Shown here: positions 25,388-34,045 of the stretch, piece after piece | Position numbering within the stretch: the first letter of the stretch is position 1 | How the letters are laid out: each line of letters begins with the position of its first letter | Origin: Lachnospiraceae bacterium | GTDB lineage: Bacteria > Bacillota > Clostridia > Lachnospirales > Lachnospiraceae | Assembly: GCA_017513005.1 (NCBI GenBank) | Contig: JAFWDM010000078.1 | Coordinates: 17,228 to 81,227 of the forward strand | DNA length: 64,000 nt | Direction: 5' to 3' | Translations under genes and position numbers: made by a program | Notes under the pieces: model-generated | Told to the model about the DNA's origin: nothing | The model's input: the letters and a program-made list of their open reading frames with translations, nothing else | Databases searched by the model: none

Positions 25388-26074
25388 CTACTCCCTATCC
25401 TCGGACACCAGATTCATGATCACAATGACCGCGAATGCGATCAGGGTGATGACGGCGGCCCAGAACCCCGCGACCGTATAGTCACCGTCCTGTATGACCA
25501 TGGCGATCCTCTGGGAGATCGTACCGGTCCGCCCCGGTATATTGCCCGCCAGCATGGACGTCGCGCCGTACTCCCCCAGCGCCCGGGCAAAGGTGAGGAC
25601 GACGCCGGACAGAAGCCCCGGCTGTGCCGACGGCACAAGCACTTTGAAAAAGATCGCCGTCTCCGACATGCCCATCGTCCGCGCCGCATAGACGAGGTTC
25701 TCATCCACCAGTTCAAACGCCGCGCGGGCATTGCGGTACATCAGCGGCAGCGCGATGACGGCCGCCGCCAGGATACAACCGGTCCAGGTCTGTACGATCC
25801 TGATCCCGTGCGCCTGGAAGAGATATTTCCCGAAGGGCCTGCGCTGGCTGAAGAATAAAAGCAGGAAAAAACCGGCTGCCGTGGGCGGCAGGACCATAGG
25901 CAGGGTCAATACGCCGTCCAGCACCGCTTTCAGGGCCGGTCTTGCCCGATACACCATCCCCGCCAGCCACGTCCCCAGAAAGAAGCACAGGACCGTCGCG
26001 ACCACTCCCGTCTTCAGTGAGATGAAAAGGGGACTCCAGTCCAGCCCCTGCATAAAAAGCCATAAATTGCGCAT
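25388..26074 (-). CDS. modB: Molybdate ABC transporter, permease
   Basis: 228 aa, about five to six transmembrane helices. It has the permease EAA loop (YAARTMGMSETAIFFKVLVP) and the molybdate/sulfate-type signature FARALGEYGATSMLAGNIPG. GGAG lies 8 nt before ATG. Confidence 0.95.
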   Translation of the reverse strand: MRNLWLFMQGLDWSPLFISLKTGVVATVLCFFLGTWLAGMVYRARPALKAVLDGVLTLPMVLPPTAAGFFLLLFFSQRRPFGKYLFQAHGIRIVQTWTGCILAAAVIALPLMYRNARAAFELVDENLVYAARTMGMSETAIFFKVLVPSAQPGLLSGVVLTFARALGEYGATSMLAGNIPGRTGTISQRIAMVIQDGDYTVAGFWAAVITLIAFAVIVIMNLVSEDRE

Positions 26075-26224
26075 TTCCAGAGCTCCTCAAACCTTTTTCC
26101 ATCGGCCGGTCGGTCGCAATCCCCCTTCCGCCGGCCATCCGCCATTTCTTTTCCTCCGACCTGCCAGCCCAACCTCTTTTCCGCCCGCCGGTCGGCTGAC
26201 CGGCCATTCAAACACATACCGGAA

Positions 26225-27193
26225 TCAGTCCATGACGTCCGGATCAAAATAATATGCCCGGAAAAGCTCCTCCGCCTCCCCGGACAGAAGGAACTCCACA
26301 AAGTCCTTTGCGGCGGCCTTCTGCGCATCGGAGGCCTCCGGATTGACGATCTGCGCGACAGGATAGATGACATTCCCCGTCAGGTCATAGGGGACCGTCT
26401 CCAGGATCTCAAGCCGGTCCTCCATCCCCCGGGTGTCGCTGTAGTAGACTGTGCCCACCTCATTGGATCCCTCGGAGACAGCTGCGGCAACCGCGCCGAC
26501 GTTTACACACTCGTTGATCACCAGGCCGCCGAGCGCCTCCGAGACCTCCTGCGTCGTGATTTCCGAGACATCTGCTCCGTCTGCGGGAGCTTCCAGAATC
26601 CCCGCGCCCACCAGGGCCTGACGGGTATATTTTCCGACGGGAACACTGCCGTCCGCCAGGGCCATACTGGCAGCCTTCTCCAGGTCCCTGAGGCCGGTGA
26701 CGGCAGTCCCGCTGCCCGGCCATGTCACCACGACCACCTGGTTGTTGACCACATTGTGGCGGGTCCCCGGTTCCAGAAGCCCCTCTTCTTCGAGTACATC
26801 CATCTGTTTTTGCGCGGCAGAAAAGAAAATGTCACAGGAAGCGCCCTCCCGGATCTGTGTCATCAGCGTACCGGAGCTGTCATAATTGCCGATGATGTCT
26901 ATGCCGGGGTGGTCTGCCCTGTACTTCTCTATGATGTCCTCCATCACTGTGTGCAGGCTCTTCGCGGCAAACATAGTCAGCGTGATTTTTTCCCGCCCCT
27001 CCGCTGCAGTCTTCTTTGCCGGCACTGTTTCCGCTTCTTCCCGCCGGTCTTCTCCCGCTTTCTTCTCCACGACTCCGCCGTCCCCGGCCGCGGAGCCCTC
27101 CGCTCCGGATGATCCGCACGCAGCCATCAGAACGGCTGCGGCCAGAAAGGCGGCGGCTGCAGTGGTGAATCGTCTCAAATAGTTCTTTTTCAT
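26225..27193 (-). CDS. modA: Molybdate ABC transporter, substrate-binding lipoprotein
   Basis: 322 aa. Signal with lipobox (LMAAC, Cys26) anchors it to the membrane. Residues 27-65 are a low-complexity linker. The binding domain starts at TLTMFAAKSLHTVMEDI and includes YDSSGTLMTQIREGASCDIFFSA, with the Ser residues that hold molybdate in ModA. VPVGKYTRQAL and IYPVAQI further match. It should bind molybdate or tungstate and deliver it to ModB. Confidence 0.95.
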   Translation of the reverse strand: MKKNYLRRFTTAAAAFLAAAVLMAACGSSGAEGSAAGDGGVVEKKAGEDRREEAETVPAKKTAAEGREKITLTMFAAKSLHTVMEDIIEKYRADHPGIDIIGNYDSSGTLMTQIREGASCDIFFSAAQKQMDVLEEEGLLEPGTRHNVVNNQVVVVTWPGSGTAVTGLRDLEKAASMALADGSVPVGKYTRQALVGAGILEAPADGADVSEITTQEVSEALGGLVINECVNVGAVAAAVSEGSNEVGTVYYSDTRGMEDRLEILETVPYDLTGNVIYPVAQIVNPEASDAQKAAAKDFVEFLLSGEAEELFRAYYFDPDVMD

Positions 27194-27217
27194 TTCTGTG
27201 GTATCCCCTTTCTTCGC

Positions 27218-28270
27218 TCAGTGTCCCTTTCCGAACCCGCAGTTCGGATACGTACAGACGGCACACTGCAGGCAGAGTCCCCCCTCGCCGAGTCCTGCAA
27301 GCTCCCCCGGCAGAATCTCGTCATCCGCAATCAGGCGGGGCAGGACGAGGTCAAAAATCGTCCGATTTGCGTACATGGCACAGCCCGGCAGGCCTGCGAT
27401 CGGGATCCTCACCGCATCCCTGCCCTGCGGATCCCGCTTTTCATAATACGCGAGCATGAACATGGCGCCAGGCAGTACCGGGGCCCCATAGGTCACTACG
27501 CGCGCGCCGGTGCTTTTAATGGCAAGGGGCGTCCTGTCGTCCGGATCCACGCTCATGCCGCCGGTGCAGAACACCATCTGCGCCCCCGCATCGATGGCGC
27601 GCAGACATCCCTCCGTGAGGGTCTCCGGCACGTCATCAAAGACCTCGTTGAAAACGACCTCCACGCCATACTCCCGGAGCTTCTCCTCGATCACCGGGGT
27701 AAACCCGTCCCTGATCCGCCCGTGAAAGACCTCGCTTCCGGTCGCCAGGACCGCCGCCCTTTTCAGAACAAAAGGGGCGATGCGGAAGAGGGGAGCATCC
27801 CCGCCGGCCTCCTTCGCGCGTTCCATCTTCTCTTTTTCGATGACAAGGGGGATCACGCGGGTTCCCGCGATCCTGTCCCCTTCCCGGACCGGTGTGTCCC
27901 CGTGCCGGGAGGCGATCATCATCTCCCCCAGCATATTGATGGCACGCAGCCTTTCCCGGTCGATCTTCAGCATGCCGCTCCGGTCCGCGATCAGCTCGAT
28001 CTTTCCCTCGCTCACATCCGACGGATGCATGCCGGCTCCGGCACAGATCCGGTACAAGATCTCCGCCGCCTCATCCTCGTGGAGCATGTTCTCCTCTTTT
28101 TCCCAGACATAGAGGTGCTCTTTCCCTATGCTGAGGAGGACCGGGATATCTTCTTCCATGACGACATGGCCTTTTTTAAATGCAGGTCCCTTGTATTTCC
28201 CGGGAATGATCTGCGTGATGTCGTGGCAGAGCACATGTCCTGCCGCATCCTGTGTTCTGATCAGTTTCAT
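27218..28270 (-). CDS. Molybdopterin-binding protein (MoCF domain) with C-terminal Cys cluster
   Basis: 350 aa. The N-terminal half is like that in clostridial proteins encoded beside molybdenum hydroxylase genes (MKLIRTQDAAGHVLCHDITQIIPG). The C-terminal half is a MoaB/Mog-like molybdopterin-binding domain: AVLATGSEVFHGRIRDGF, VFCTGGMSVDPDDRTP, and GLPGCAMY. It ends in a Cys motif (CLQCAVCTYPNCGFG) that could hold a metal or Fe-S. It probably handles or sorts molybdopterin; the exact step is unknown. Confidence 0.83.
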   Translation of the reverse strand: MKLIRTQDAAGHVLCHDITQIIPGKYKGPAFKKGHVVMEEDIPVLLSIGKEHLYVWEKEENMLHEDEAAEILYRICAGAGMHPSDVSEGKIELIADRSGMLKIDRERLRAINMLGEMMIASRHGDTPVREGDRIAGTRVIPLVIEKEKMERAKEAGGDAPLFRIAPFVLKRAAVLATGSEVFHGRIRDGFTPVIEEKLREYGVEVVFNEVFDDVPETLTEGCLRAIDAGAQMVFCTGGMSVDPDDRTPLAIKSTGARVVTYGAPVLPGAMFMLAYYEKRDPQGRDAVRIPIAGLPGCAMYANRTIFDLVLPRLIADDEILPGELAGLGEGGLCLQCAVCTYPNCGFGKGH

Positions 28271-28333
28271 ACCAGTCGTTATGCCCTCCTGTTCGTAAAC
28301 ATGATTGCTGAAAGCTGCGCAATGCCGCGCGCG

Positions 28334-28442
28334 CGTTCACAGGTGCAAATGCTCTGCGCACTGTCGCGGGTGTAAACGCTCTGCGCGCTGTCGCGGGTGT
28401 AAAACCTCTGGGCGCTGTCGCGGATGTAAATGCTCTGCGCCG
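28334..28442. repeat. Minisatellite, ~29-30-bp unit, ~4 copies
   Basis: Units like GCGGGTGTAAACGCTCTGCG followed by CGCTGTC, directly before the MoCF gene. Adjacent units have no unique spacers, so this is not a CRISPR array. Confidence 0.9.
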
Positions 28443-28468
28443 GTGCAGGTACCGGATGCAGGGTCAGG

Positions 28469-29425
28469 TCAGAGCACGCAGATAACGTCCCCGGCTTTCG
28501 CGCTGCCGCCTTCCAGTACACGCGCAAAAATCCCTTTCGTCGGCATGACACATTTGCCGGTCAGCGCCCGGATCTCGCAGTCTTTATGGCATTCTTTCCC
28601 GATCTGGGTCACTTCACACAGGGCACTGCCGATGCGGAGCCTGGTGCCGGGAGACAGGGTCTCCAGCGCGATGCCCTCCGTCAGGATATTCTCCGCAAAC
28701 TCTCCCGGCAGGATCTCTCTGCCCAGCTCCGCCTCCATCTCCTGTACGTCCTCCCGGGCAAGGAGGCTGACCTGCCTGTGCCAACTGCCGGCATGGGCAT
28801 CCCCGCGAATACCTTCCCCCTCCACAAGGGCAATGGACGCGGCGGGATGCTTGCGGATCCCCTTTTTCTCACTGATGCAGACTGCGCGGAGCAGGCCGGA
28901 CGCCGGCCCGCAGTCGGCAGCCACAGAGCCCCGCAGGATATCCACGCCGTGCCGGATGGGGTCGATCACAGCCTCAATATTCTCTGTTGCCGCCTTCACG
29001 CTCCCCGGCAGGTTCACAATGAGGCTTCCTCCCCGGATCCCCGCGACCGCCCGCGAAAGGCAGCCCCTCGGTGTGATCCGCATGCTCGCCGCACGCATAG
29101 CTTCGGGAATCCCCCGCGCTTCACGCGCAATGACCGCCAAAGTCGCCTCCGGCGTCACGTCCCGCACAGAGAAGCCTGTTCCGCCTGTTGTCAGGATCAG
29201 AGCGGCATCCAGTTCATCCGCACAGCGGATCAGGGCTGCTTCGATCTGCTCTTTTTCATCAGGGACAGTGAGACGGATGATCACCCTCCATCCCCTGGCG
29301 GCGAGCAGCGCCTCCAATGCCGGACCGCTGGTGTCTGTCCGCTCGCCGCGCGCGCCCTTATCGCTGACCGTAATAACGGCTGCCGTACGGCGTCTGTCCC
29401 CTGCTTCCTCTTTTTTTGCGCACAT
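28469..29425 (-). CDS. MogA-MOSC fusion, molybdenum cofactor biosynthesis
   Basis: 318 aa. Residues about 10-170 are MogA/MoaB-like (molybdopterin adenylyltransferase): AVITVSDKGARGERTDTSGP, LILTTGGTGFSVRDVTPEAT, and IVNLPGSVKAATENIEAV. Residues about 175-318 are a MOSC domain: GEGIRGDAHAGSWHRQVSLL, EFAENILTEGI, LRIGSALCEVTQIGKECHKD. The MOSC Cys lies in GKECHKDC. The fusion joins cofactor activation to a domain used for sulfur or cofactor delivery. AGGAGG upstream. Confidence 0.92.
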   Translation of the reverse strand: MCAKKEEAGDRRRTAAVITVSDKGARGERTDTSGPALEALLAARGWRVIIRLTVPDEKEQIEAALIRCADELDAALILTTGGTGFSVRDVTPEATLAVIAREARGIPEAMRAASMRITPRGCLSRAVAGIRGGSLIVNLPGSVKAATENIEAVIDPIRHGVDILRGSVAADCGPASGLLRAVCISEKKGIRKHPAASIALVEGEGIRGDAHAGSWHRQVSLLAREDVQEMEAELGREILPGEFAENILTEGIALETLSPGTRLRIGSALCEVTQIGKECHKDCEIRALTGKCVMPTKGIFARVLEGGSAKAGDVICVL

Positions 29426-29655
29426 AACCTGTTTATCCTCCTACATGTATTCCCGGTTTCCCGACATCCTTCGCCATCCGCTCTTATTTCCGGAATTCGT
29501 TCTGTTTCCTCAGTCTCTTTCTCCTGTTTTCCCGGCTTTATGCCTTCTGTCTTCCGATGCTTCCGCTCCTGTTCCAGCCCGGTTCCATCCGCTGATCCTG
29601 CTCCTGTTCCAGCCCGGTTTCCTCCGCCGATCCTGCTCATGCCGTGGGCCTTCTG

Positions 29656-30828
29656 TCATCCGCCGATCCTGCTCATGCTCCGGCCGGCAGTCGCCCTGGG
29701 CAGTTTTTTTCTCACAGGGCCCTCCGCCCCGGTCCCCTGCCCTTCCGCGGCGGCATTTCCCGCCACTGTTTCCCTCACTTTTGCGGAAGAGTTTCCCGCC
29801 CCGGCTTCCTGTCCGGTCCCGGTGTTCCCCGCCCCGGCTTCCCGCTCTTTCGCGGCAGAGTTCCCGGCTCCCTTTCCCGGCTCCCCGCCGGCTTCCCCTT
29901 CTCCGAACAGCATGGGATTCCCGGGCGGTTTGTTCCGGATCGACCGTATGAACTGCTCCCGCATTTCCTCTTCCGTGCAACCCTTTATACTGTACTCACG
30001 CGAGTCGTGCAGACAGGGGCGGATGTGGCCGTCCGCTGTCAGCCGCAGGCGGTTGCAGCCCGCGCAGAAATGGGCGCTCATGGGGCTGATCAGGCCGATG
30101 CTGCCGCGTGCGCCCGGGAGACGGTAGAGGCGGGCGATCGTGCCTCTGTCCCAGGGCTTTTGCTCCTCCTGCCCGAGCGGGACCGCTTCCGGCAGGGCAG
30201 ACAGGACCTCGCCCGCAGGGATACAGCCTCCGCCCTGCTCCTCTTCATTTCCGGGCATGGGCATCATCTCGATAAAGCGCACATCCACCGGCATCCGCAT
30301 GGTCAGGTCCGCCAGCCGCCGGATCTCCTCCCGGTCTGTCTCCCGCAGGAGGACAGCGTTGATCTTGACCCTCTCAAATCCGGCATGCAGGGCTGCCTGC
30401 AGCCCCCGGAGGGCATCCCGCAGATCCCCTCCCCGCGTGATCTCGCTGTACCGCCCGGCATCCAGTGTATCCAGGCTCAGGTTGATCCTGTCCACGCCCG
30501 CCCCGCGCAGGTCCGCCGCCATCTCCGGCAGCAGGATCCCGTTGGTCGTCAGACAGAGCTCCCGGATCCCCTCTATCTTCCGGATCCCCCGGCAGATGGA
30601 CAGGATATTCTTTTTGACGAGAGGCTCCCCGCCCGTCACACGCACCTTGTACACGCCCAGAGAAGCCGCGGCGCGTACTGCGCGGAGCATTTCCTCCTCC
30701 GTCAGCATCTCCCCGCGGGGTCGCAGCGCGACTCCCTCCGGAGGCATGCAGTACCGGCAGCGCAGGTTGCACCGCTCCGTGACGGACAGCCGCAGATAGG
30801 AGATCGTTCTTCCTCTGGAATCCTGCAT
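29656..30828 (-). CDS. moaA: GTP 3',8-cyclase (MoaA) with repeat insert before the GG tail
   Basis: Radical SAM enzyme for the first step of molybdopterin synthesis, 390 aa versus ~330 usual. SAM cluster motif CNLRCRYC near residue 19; second cluster CAGCNRLRL...RPC. After FIRSIRNKPPGNPMLFGEGE comes a ~75-residue Gly/Ala/Glu repeat tract (AGAGN units), and only then the family's terminal MSRIGG. The last two Gly are needed for catalysis in known MoaA, so the expansion seems to have kept them. Start at ATG 30828 (AGGAGGA, 5 nt); the frame extends to 31002 only through repeat DNA. Confidence 0.93.
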   Translation of the reverse strand: MQDSRGRTISYLRLSVTERCNLRCRYCMPPEGVALRPRGEMLTEEEMLRAVRAAASLGVYKVRVTGGEPLVKKNILSICRGIRKIEGIRELCLTTNGILLPEMAADLRGAGVDRINLSLDTLDAGRYSEITRGGDLRDALRGLQAALHAGFERVKINAVLLRETDREEIRRLADLTMRMPVDVRFIEMMPMPGNEEEQGGGCIPAGEVLSALPEAVPLGQEEQKPWDRGTIARLYRLPGARGSIGLISPMSAHFCAGCNRLRLTADGHIRPCLHDSREYSIKGCTEEEMREQFIRSIRNKPPGNPMLFGEGEAGGEPGKGAGNSAAKEREAGAGNTGTGQEAGAGNSSAKVRETVAGNAAAEGQGTGAEGPVRKKLPRATAGRSMSRIGG

Positions 30829-30869
30829 CATGTCCTCCTGTCTCCGCCGCAGAAAAAAACAGACAGTAC

Positions 30870-31005
30870 TCTGTTGAGACTCTGTTAAAAATCCGTTGTA
30901 CCGCTGTTGCAAAATAATCGAAAAGTCGTCTGAAAGCTGTTGTAAAAATGATTGGAAAACTCTTGCAAAGCAGCTGAAAAAATGATTGAAACGCTGTTGC
31001 AAAAG
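30870..31005. repeat. Degenerate minisatellite between moeA and moaA
   Basis: Imperfect units around CGCTGTTGCAAAA / AGCTGTTGTAAAAATGATTG, spacing ~25-40 bp. It fills the whole gap between the moeA stop and the moaA ribosome-binding site. Confidence 0.65.
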
Positions 31006-31008
31006 CTG

Positions 31009-32325
31009 TCAGAAATCGATCAGAAAAGCTTCCGCCTCATCCGTCGCCGATAAAACTGTGTCGGGCGGCAGGATCGCAAAAGCGTTTGCCCCCGCCAGGC
31101 TGCTCAGCACCTGGTTTCCCTGTTTTTCAAAAATATCCATGTCCTGGATCACAGCCCCCGGATCTATGCGGCCCCGCAGCAGCCTCTCGGTCGGTCTTTT
31201 TTTCGTGTAGTTTCTGCCGAGCCGGACCCGCACAAGGGGCGGCAGCACATCCGTCAGACCCATCCGTCTGCGCAGCACCGGCAGCGCGATCGCGTAGAAT
31301 CCCGTCATGCAGGCGGCCGGATTGCCGGAAAGTCCGAAGACGGGAATGGTGCACCGGCCGTCTTTCTCCTCCCTGCAGGGAGTTTTGCTGCAGATGCCCG
31401 GCTTACCAGCGTCCCGCAGGCCGCCGTATTTTATCTTCCTGCTTCCTGTTCCGTATGCACCTGCCATCCCGGGTTTGAGCGCGACACCCCTGGCGAGGAT
31501 CCGTATGCCCGCTCTCTCCATCGCCGCCGGCGTACAATCGAAGTCCCCGACCGAGACGCCCCCGGAGACAAGCACGGCGTCGCAGGTCCTGACTGCCTCC
31601 TGCAGCAGGGCGCAGATCCTGCCGGGATCATCCTTCCCTGTTCCCAGAAACACACTTCTGCATCCCGCCTGCGAGCAGGCTGCCTGCAGGCTGTAGCGGT
31701 TCGAATCGTAGATCCTGCCCGGCCTGCCCGGAGAAAGCTCTTCCCCTTCCTCCAGAAGCTCCGCCCCCGTGGAGATCACGCCCACGCAGGGCACCCGGAA
31801 CACCTCCGGACAAAAAACGCCCTGCCCCGCCAGCGTGCCTGCCAGACCGGCATCGATCCTGCTTCCCCTGTGCGCTACAACACTTCCCCGCCTGACATCC
31901 TCACCCGGCAGGATCACGTTGGACCCGGGCGCAGCGGGCTCACGGATCGTCACTGTCTCTTTTGAAAAAACCGTTCTCTCGAAGGGCAGGACTGCATTCG
32001 CCCCCTCCGGGACGGGTGCACCCGTCATCAGATGCGCCGCTGTCCCGGGAAGGATCTTTGTGTGCGGCATTTCTCCGGCGGGAATATAATCGATGATCCG
32101 CAGCGTCACCGGATTGTCGGCGGCAGCCTCTGCGACGTCCTCCGCCCGAAAGGCATAACCGTCATAGGGAGACCGCGCAAAAGCAGGAATATCCTCCTGT
32201 GCGATGACGTCCTGTGCCAGCACCCTCCCCGCAGCCTGCTCCAGCGCTGCATATTCCGTTTCTACAGGTTTCACGACAGCAAGCAGAGCGTCCCTCACCT
32301 GCCTGTAATCCCCTCTCTCGATCAT
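31009..32325 (-). CDS. moeA: Molybdopterin molybdotransferase MoeA
   Basis: Inserts molybdate into adenylylated molybdopterin. About 438 aa. Family signatures: EDIPAFARSPYDGYAFRAED, MTGAPVPEGANAVLPFE, PGEDVRRGSVVAHRG, GVISTGAELLEEGE, VLVSGGVSVGDFDCTPAAM and GLSGNPAACMTGFY. A ~30-residue insert (IKYGGLRDAGKPGICSKTP) lies between GVALKPGMAGAYG and VFGLSGNP. The start at ATG 32325 has GGAGGAGGTG upstream; the in-frame extension to 32412 is unsupported. Upstream lies a terminator-like hairpin that might be a control element. Confidence 0.95.
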   Translation of the reverse strand: MIERGDYRQVRDALLAVVKPVETEYAALEQAAGRVLAQDVIAQEDIPAFARSPYDGYAFRAEDVAEAAADNPVTLRIIDYIPAGEMPHTKILPGTAAHLMTGAPVPEGANAVLPFERTVFSKETVTIREPAAPGSNVILPGEDVRRGSVVAHRGSRIDAGLAGTLAGQGVFCPEVFRVPCVGVISTGAELLEEGEELSPGRPGRIYDSNRYSLQAACSQAGCRSVFLGTGKDDPGRICALLQEAVRTCDAVLVSGGVSVGDFDCTPAAMERAGIRILARGVALKPGMAGAYGTGSRKIKYGGLRDAGKPGICSKTPCREEKDGRCTIPVFGLSGNPAACMTGFYAIALPVLRRRMGLTDVLPPLVRVRLGRNYTKKRPTERLLRGRIDPGAVIQDMDIFEKQGNQVLSSLAGANAFAILPPDTVLSATDEAEAFLIDF

Positions 32326-32419
32326 CTGTCTGCGCACCTCCTCCCTGCGGTTCAGGAACAATAACAGAAGCGGCGGATAAACGTGTCTCCGTACATGCAG
32401 AGGTCCCTGCACGAAGATG

Positions 32420-32468
32420 AAAAAATCCCCGGTCCAGCCGTCTGCAGACGGACAGACCGGGATTTTTT
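32420..32468 (-). terminator. Terminator-like hairpin upstream of moeA
   Basis: Stem AAAAAATCCC(C)GGTC/GACCGGGATTTTTT (32420-32434 with 32455-32468), enclosing an inner GTCTGCAGAC palindrome, with T6 on the minus strand. It lies ~95 nt before moeA and ~380 nt after mobB-moaC. Confidence 0.8.
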
Positions 32469-32775
32469 CGTACCCAAATCACACCGGCAGTGCGCTGCCG
32501 GAGGCCAGAATAAGAAATTCCCTCTGCCGTCCTCTTTTCAAACACGGAAGGCTGTCCCGTTTCCGGTACAACCCTGACCGGCAGGACCCGCTTTTCAAAC
32601 AGCACGGACCCTCCGGATCGGCCCGGCTTCCATAGACCCTGCCGGCATAGCAGGCGTCCCCAGAAAACAGGGCTCGAAGACACAGATTATGAAATGCAGG
32701 ACTCGCACGCGTGGGCATCCTCGCGGAGCGTTTATTTTTCATCGCGGGATTGTCCCCACGATGAAGCGAGTTTCC

Positions 32776-32831
32776 TTTTTGCACGCGTATCTCACGACTG
32801 AAGTCACGGGTTTTGCGCGATGAAGAATAAA
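32776..32831. repeat. Dispersed repeat, copy B
   Basis: CTTTTTGCACGCGTATCTCA then CGACTGAAGTCACGGGTTTTG and CGCGATGAAGAATAA. Relative of 16375-16432. Another palindromic stretch (32740-32768, CATCGCGGG...CCCACGATG) lies just before it. Confidence 0.75.
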
Positions 32832-32845
32832 CATGTCTCAAGCTG

Positions 32846-34039
32846 TCAGCCGTTTCGCTCGTACAGGCCGTGTGCGCCGCCGGTTTTCCGCACCAGATGA
32901 ATGTCGGTGATCTCTATATCCCGCTGAACCGCTTTACACATATCGTAGACCGTCAGGGCTGCTGTGGACACCGCAGTGAGCGCTTCCATCTCAACGCCGG
33001 TCTTCCCTTCGCAGGATACCTCCGCCCGGATGTCCACGGTGCAGTCCGCCTCATTCAGCTGCAGGTCGAGCTTTATCCCGGTCACAAAAAGCGGATGGCA
33101 CATGGGAATGAGGTCCGGCGTCCGCTTGGCGCCCATGATGCCGGCGATCTGCGCGGCCCCGAGCACATCTCCCTTTTTCATCCCGCCGCTTTTGATGAGG
33201 GAAAAGGTCCGCGCATTCACGCGCACCCGGCCCTCCGCCAGGGCGGTTCGATGCGTCACAGCCTTCTCTCCGACATCAACCATCCTTGCCCGGCCCTGCG
33301 CATCAAAATGGGTGAATTCCTCCTGGAGGCAGACCTCCCCGCTCTTTTCCGCCCGATCCTGTGCGCGGTCCCGGTCGCTCTCTGATTCCGCCGGATCCGC
33401 ATCCTGCCCGCCACAGCCTTTTTCCTTCTGTGACAGGATCAGATCCACGATCTTTTCGATCTGTGAAAAAGGCAGCGTTCTCTCTCCCAGGATCTCCTCC
33501 GGCAGATCCGATACAAGCAGGAATCTTCCCTCCGGGTTGGAGACAGGCCTGCGGGACACCCCGCTTCGCACCACTTCAAGCTTTGGAACCGGAAGGGCCT
33601 TTCCCCCTTCCAGCAGGATCACATCCGCCTCCGGGAAAGCCCCGGCCAGGCTGCGCAGAAAGCGGTCCGCTCCCGGATCCTCCCCGCCGATATCCGGAAT
33701 ATCCGCCAAAGAAGCGTTCTCCCTGTCCCGTGCACCAGACGCGCTGCCCATACGTGCGTCTTCCTTCCCCGCTGTGCTTTTGTCCATCGCGGGAAAAACT
33801 CCCCGTTTGCGGACAAACAGCTGCTGTCCGGAAAAGACCGCGGCGCCGCAGGCTCCCGCCTCCACGTAACGAAAACTGTCCGTCCCGGGGACATCACACG
33901 TAAAATCATGTCCGTCATGCTTGAGGACGGCTGCTTTTTGCCCCCGCTGCCCCAGTTCGCGCAGGATCCTCTCCGTCAACGTCGTCTTTCCGCTGTTTTT
34001 TACACCGCACACAGCCACAAAAACCTGCTTCTTTTTCAT
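32846..34039 (-). CDS. MobB-MoaC fusion protein
   Basis: 397 aa. Residues 1-200 are MobB-like with P-loop GVKNSGKTTL (about 12-21), KHDGHDF and ADVILLEGGKALPVPKLEVVR. A short acidic linker follows. Residues about 235-397 are MoaC (cyclic pyranopterin monophosphate synthase): FTHFDAQGRARMVDVGEK, MCHPLFVTGI, and EMEALTAVSTAALTVYDMCKA, with the catalytic Asp/Lys pair in DMCK. One chain therefore joins an early step (MoaC) with a late, MGD-related accessory (MobB). A ~30-residue insert with a variable sequence splits MobB near residue 85. It follows mobA by 6 nt. Confidence 0.93.
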   Translation of the reverse strand: MKKKQVFVAVCGVKNSGKTTLTERILRELGQRGQKAAVLKHDGHDFTCDVPGTDSFRYVEAGACGAAVFSGQQLFVRKRGVFPAMDKSTAGKEDARMGSASGARDRENASLADIPDIGGEDPGADRFLRSLAGAFPEADVILLEGGKALPVPKLEVVRSGVSRRPVSNPEGRFLLVSDLPEEILGERTLPFSQIEKIVDLILSQKEKGCGGQDADPAESESDRDRAQDRAEKSGEVCLQEEFTHFDAQGRARMVDVGEKAVTHRTALAEGRVRVNARTFSLIKSGGMKKGDVLGAAQIAGIMGAKRTPDLIPMCHPLFVTGIKLDLQLNEADCTVDIRAEVSCEGKTGVEMEALTAVSTAALTVYDMCKAVQRDIEITDIHLVRKTGGAHGLYERNG

Positions 34040-34045
34040 CTCTGA

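Larger units (their letters stand above)
32326..32845. other. Long leader between mobB-moaC and moeA
   Basis: 520 bp without a convincing gene (one 120-codon minus-strand frame has no family match or good start site). It holds a terminator hairpin (32420-32468), a GC-rich potentially folded stretch with two copies of TGTTTGAAAAG (about 32533-32543 and 32594-32604), and a dispersed repeat (32776-32831). A cofactor-sensing leader for moeA is possible. Confidence 0.5.

Noticed and set aside
28334-28442. CRISPR-like repeat of ~29 bp
   Set aside because: Units follow each other without unique spacers and drift in sequence; no cas genes.
32479-32841. 120-codon minus-strand frame in the moeA leader
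   Set aside because: No recognisable family, no ribosome site, and it overlaps a dispersed repeat and foldable sequence.
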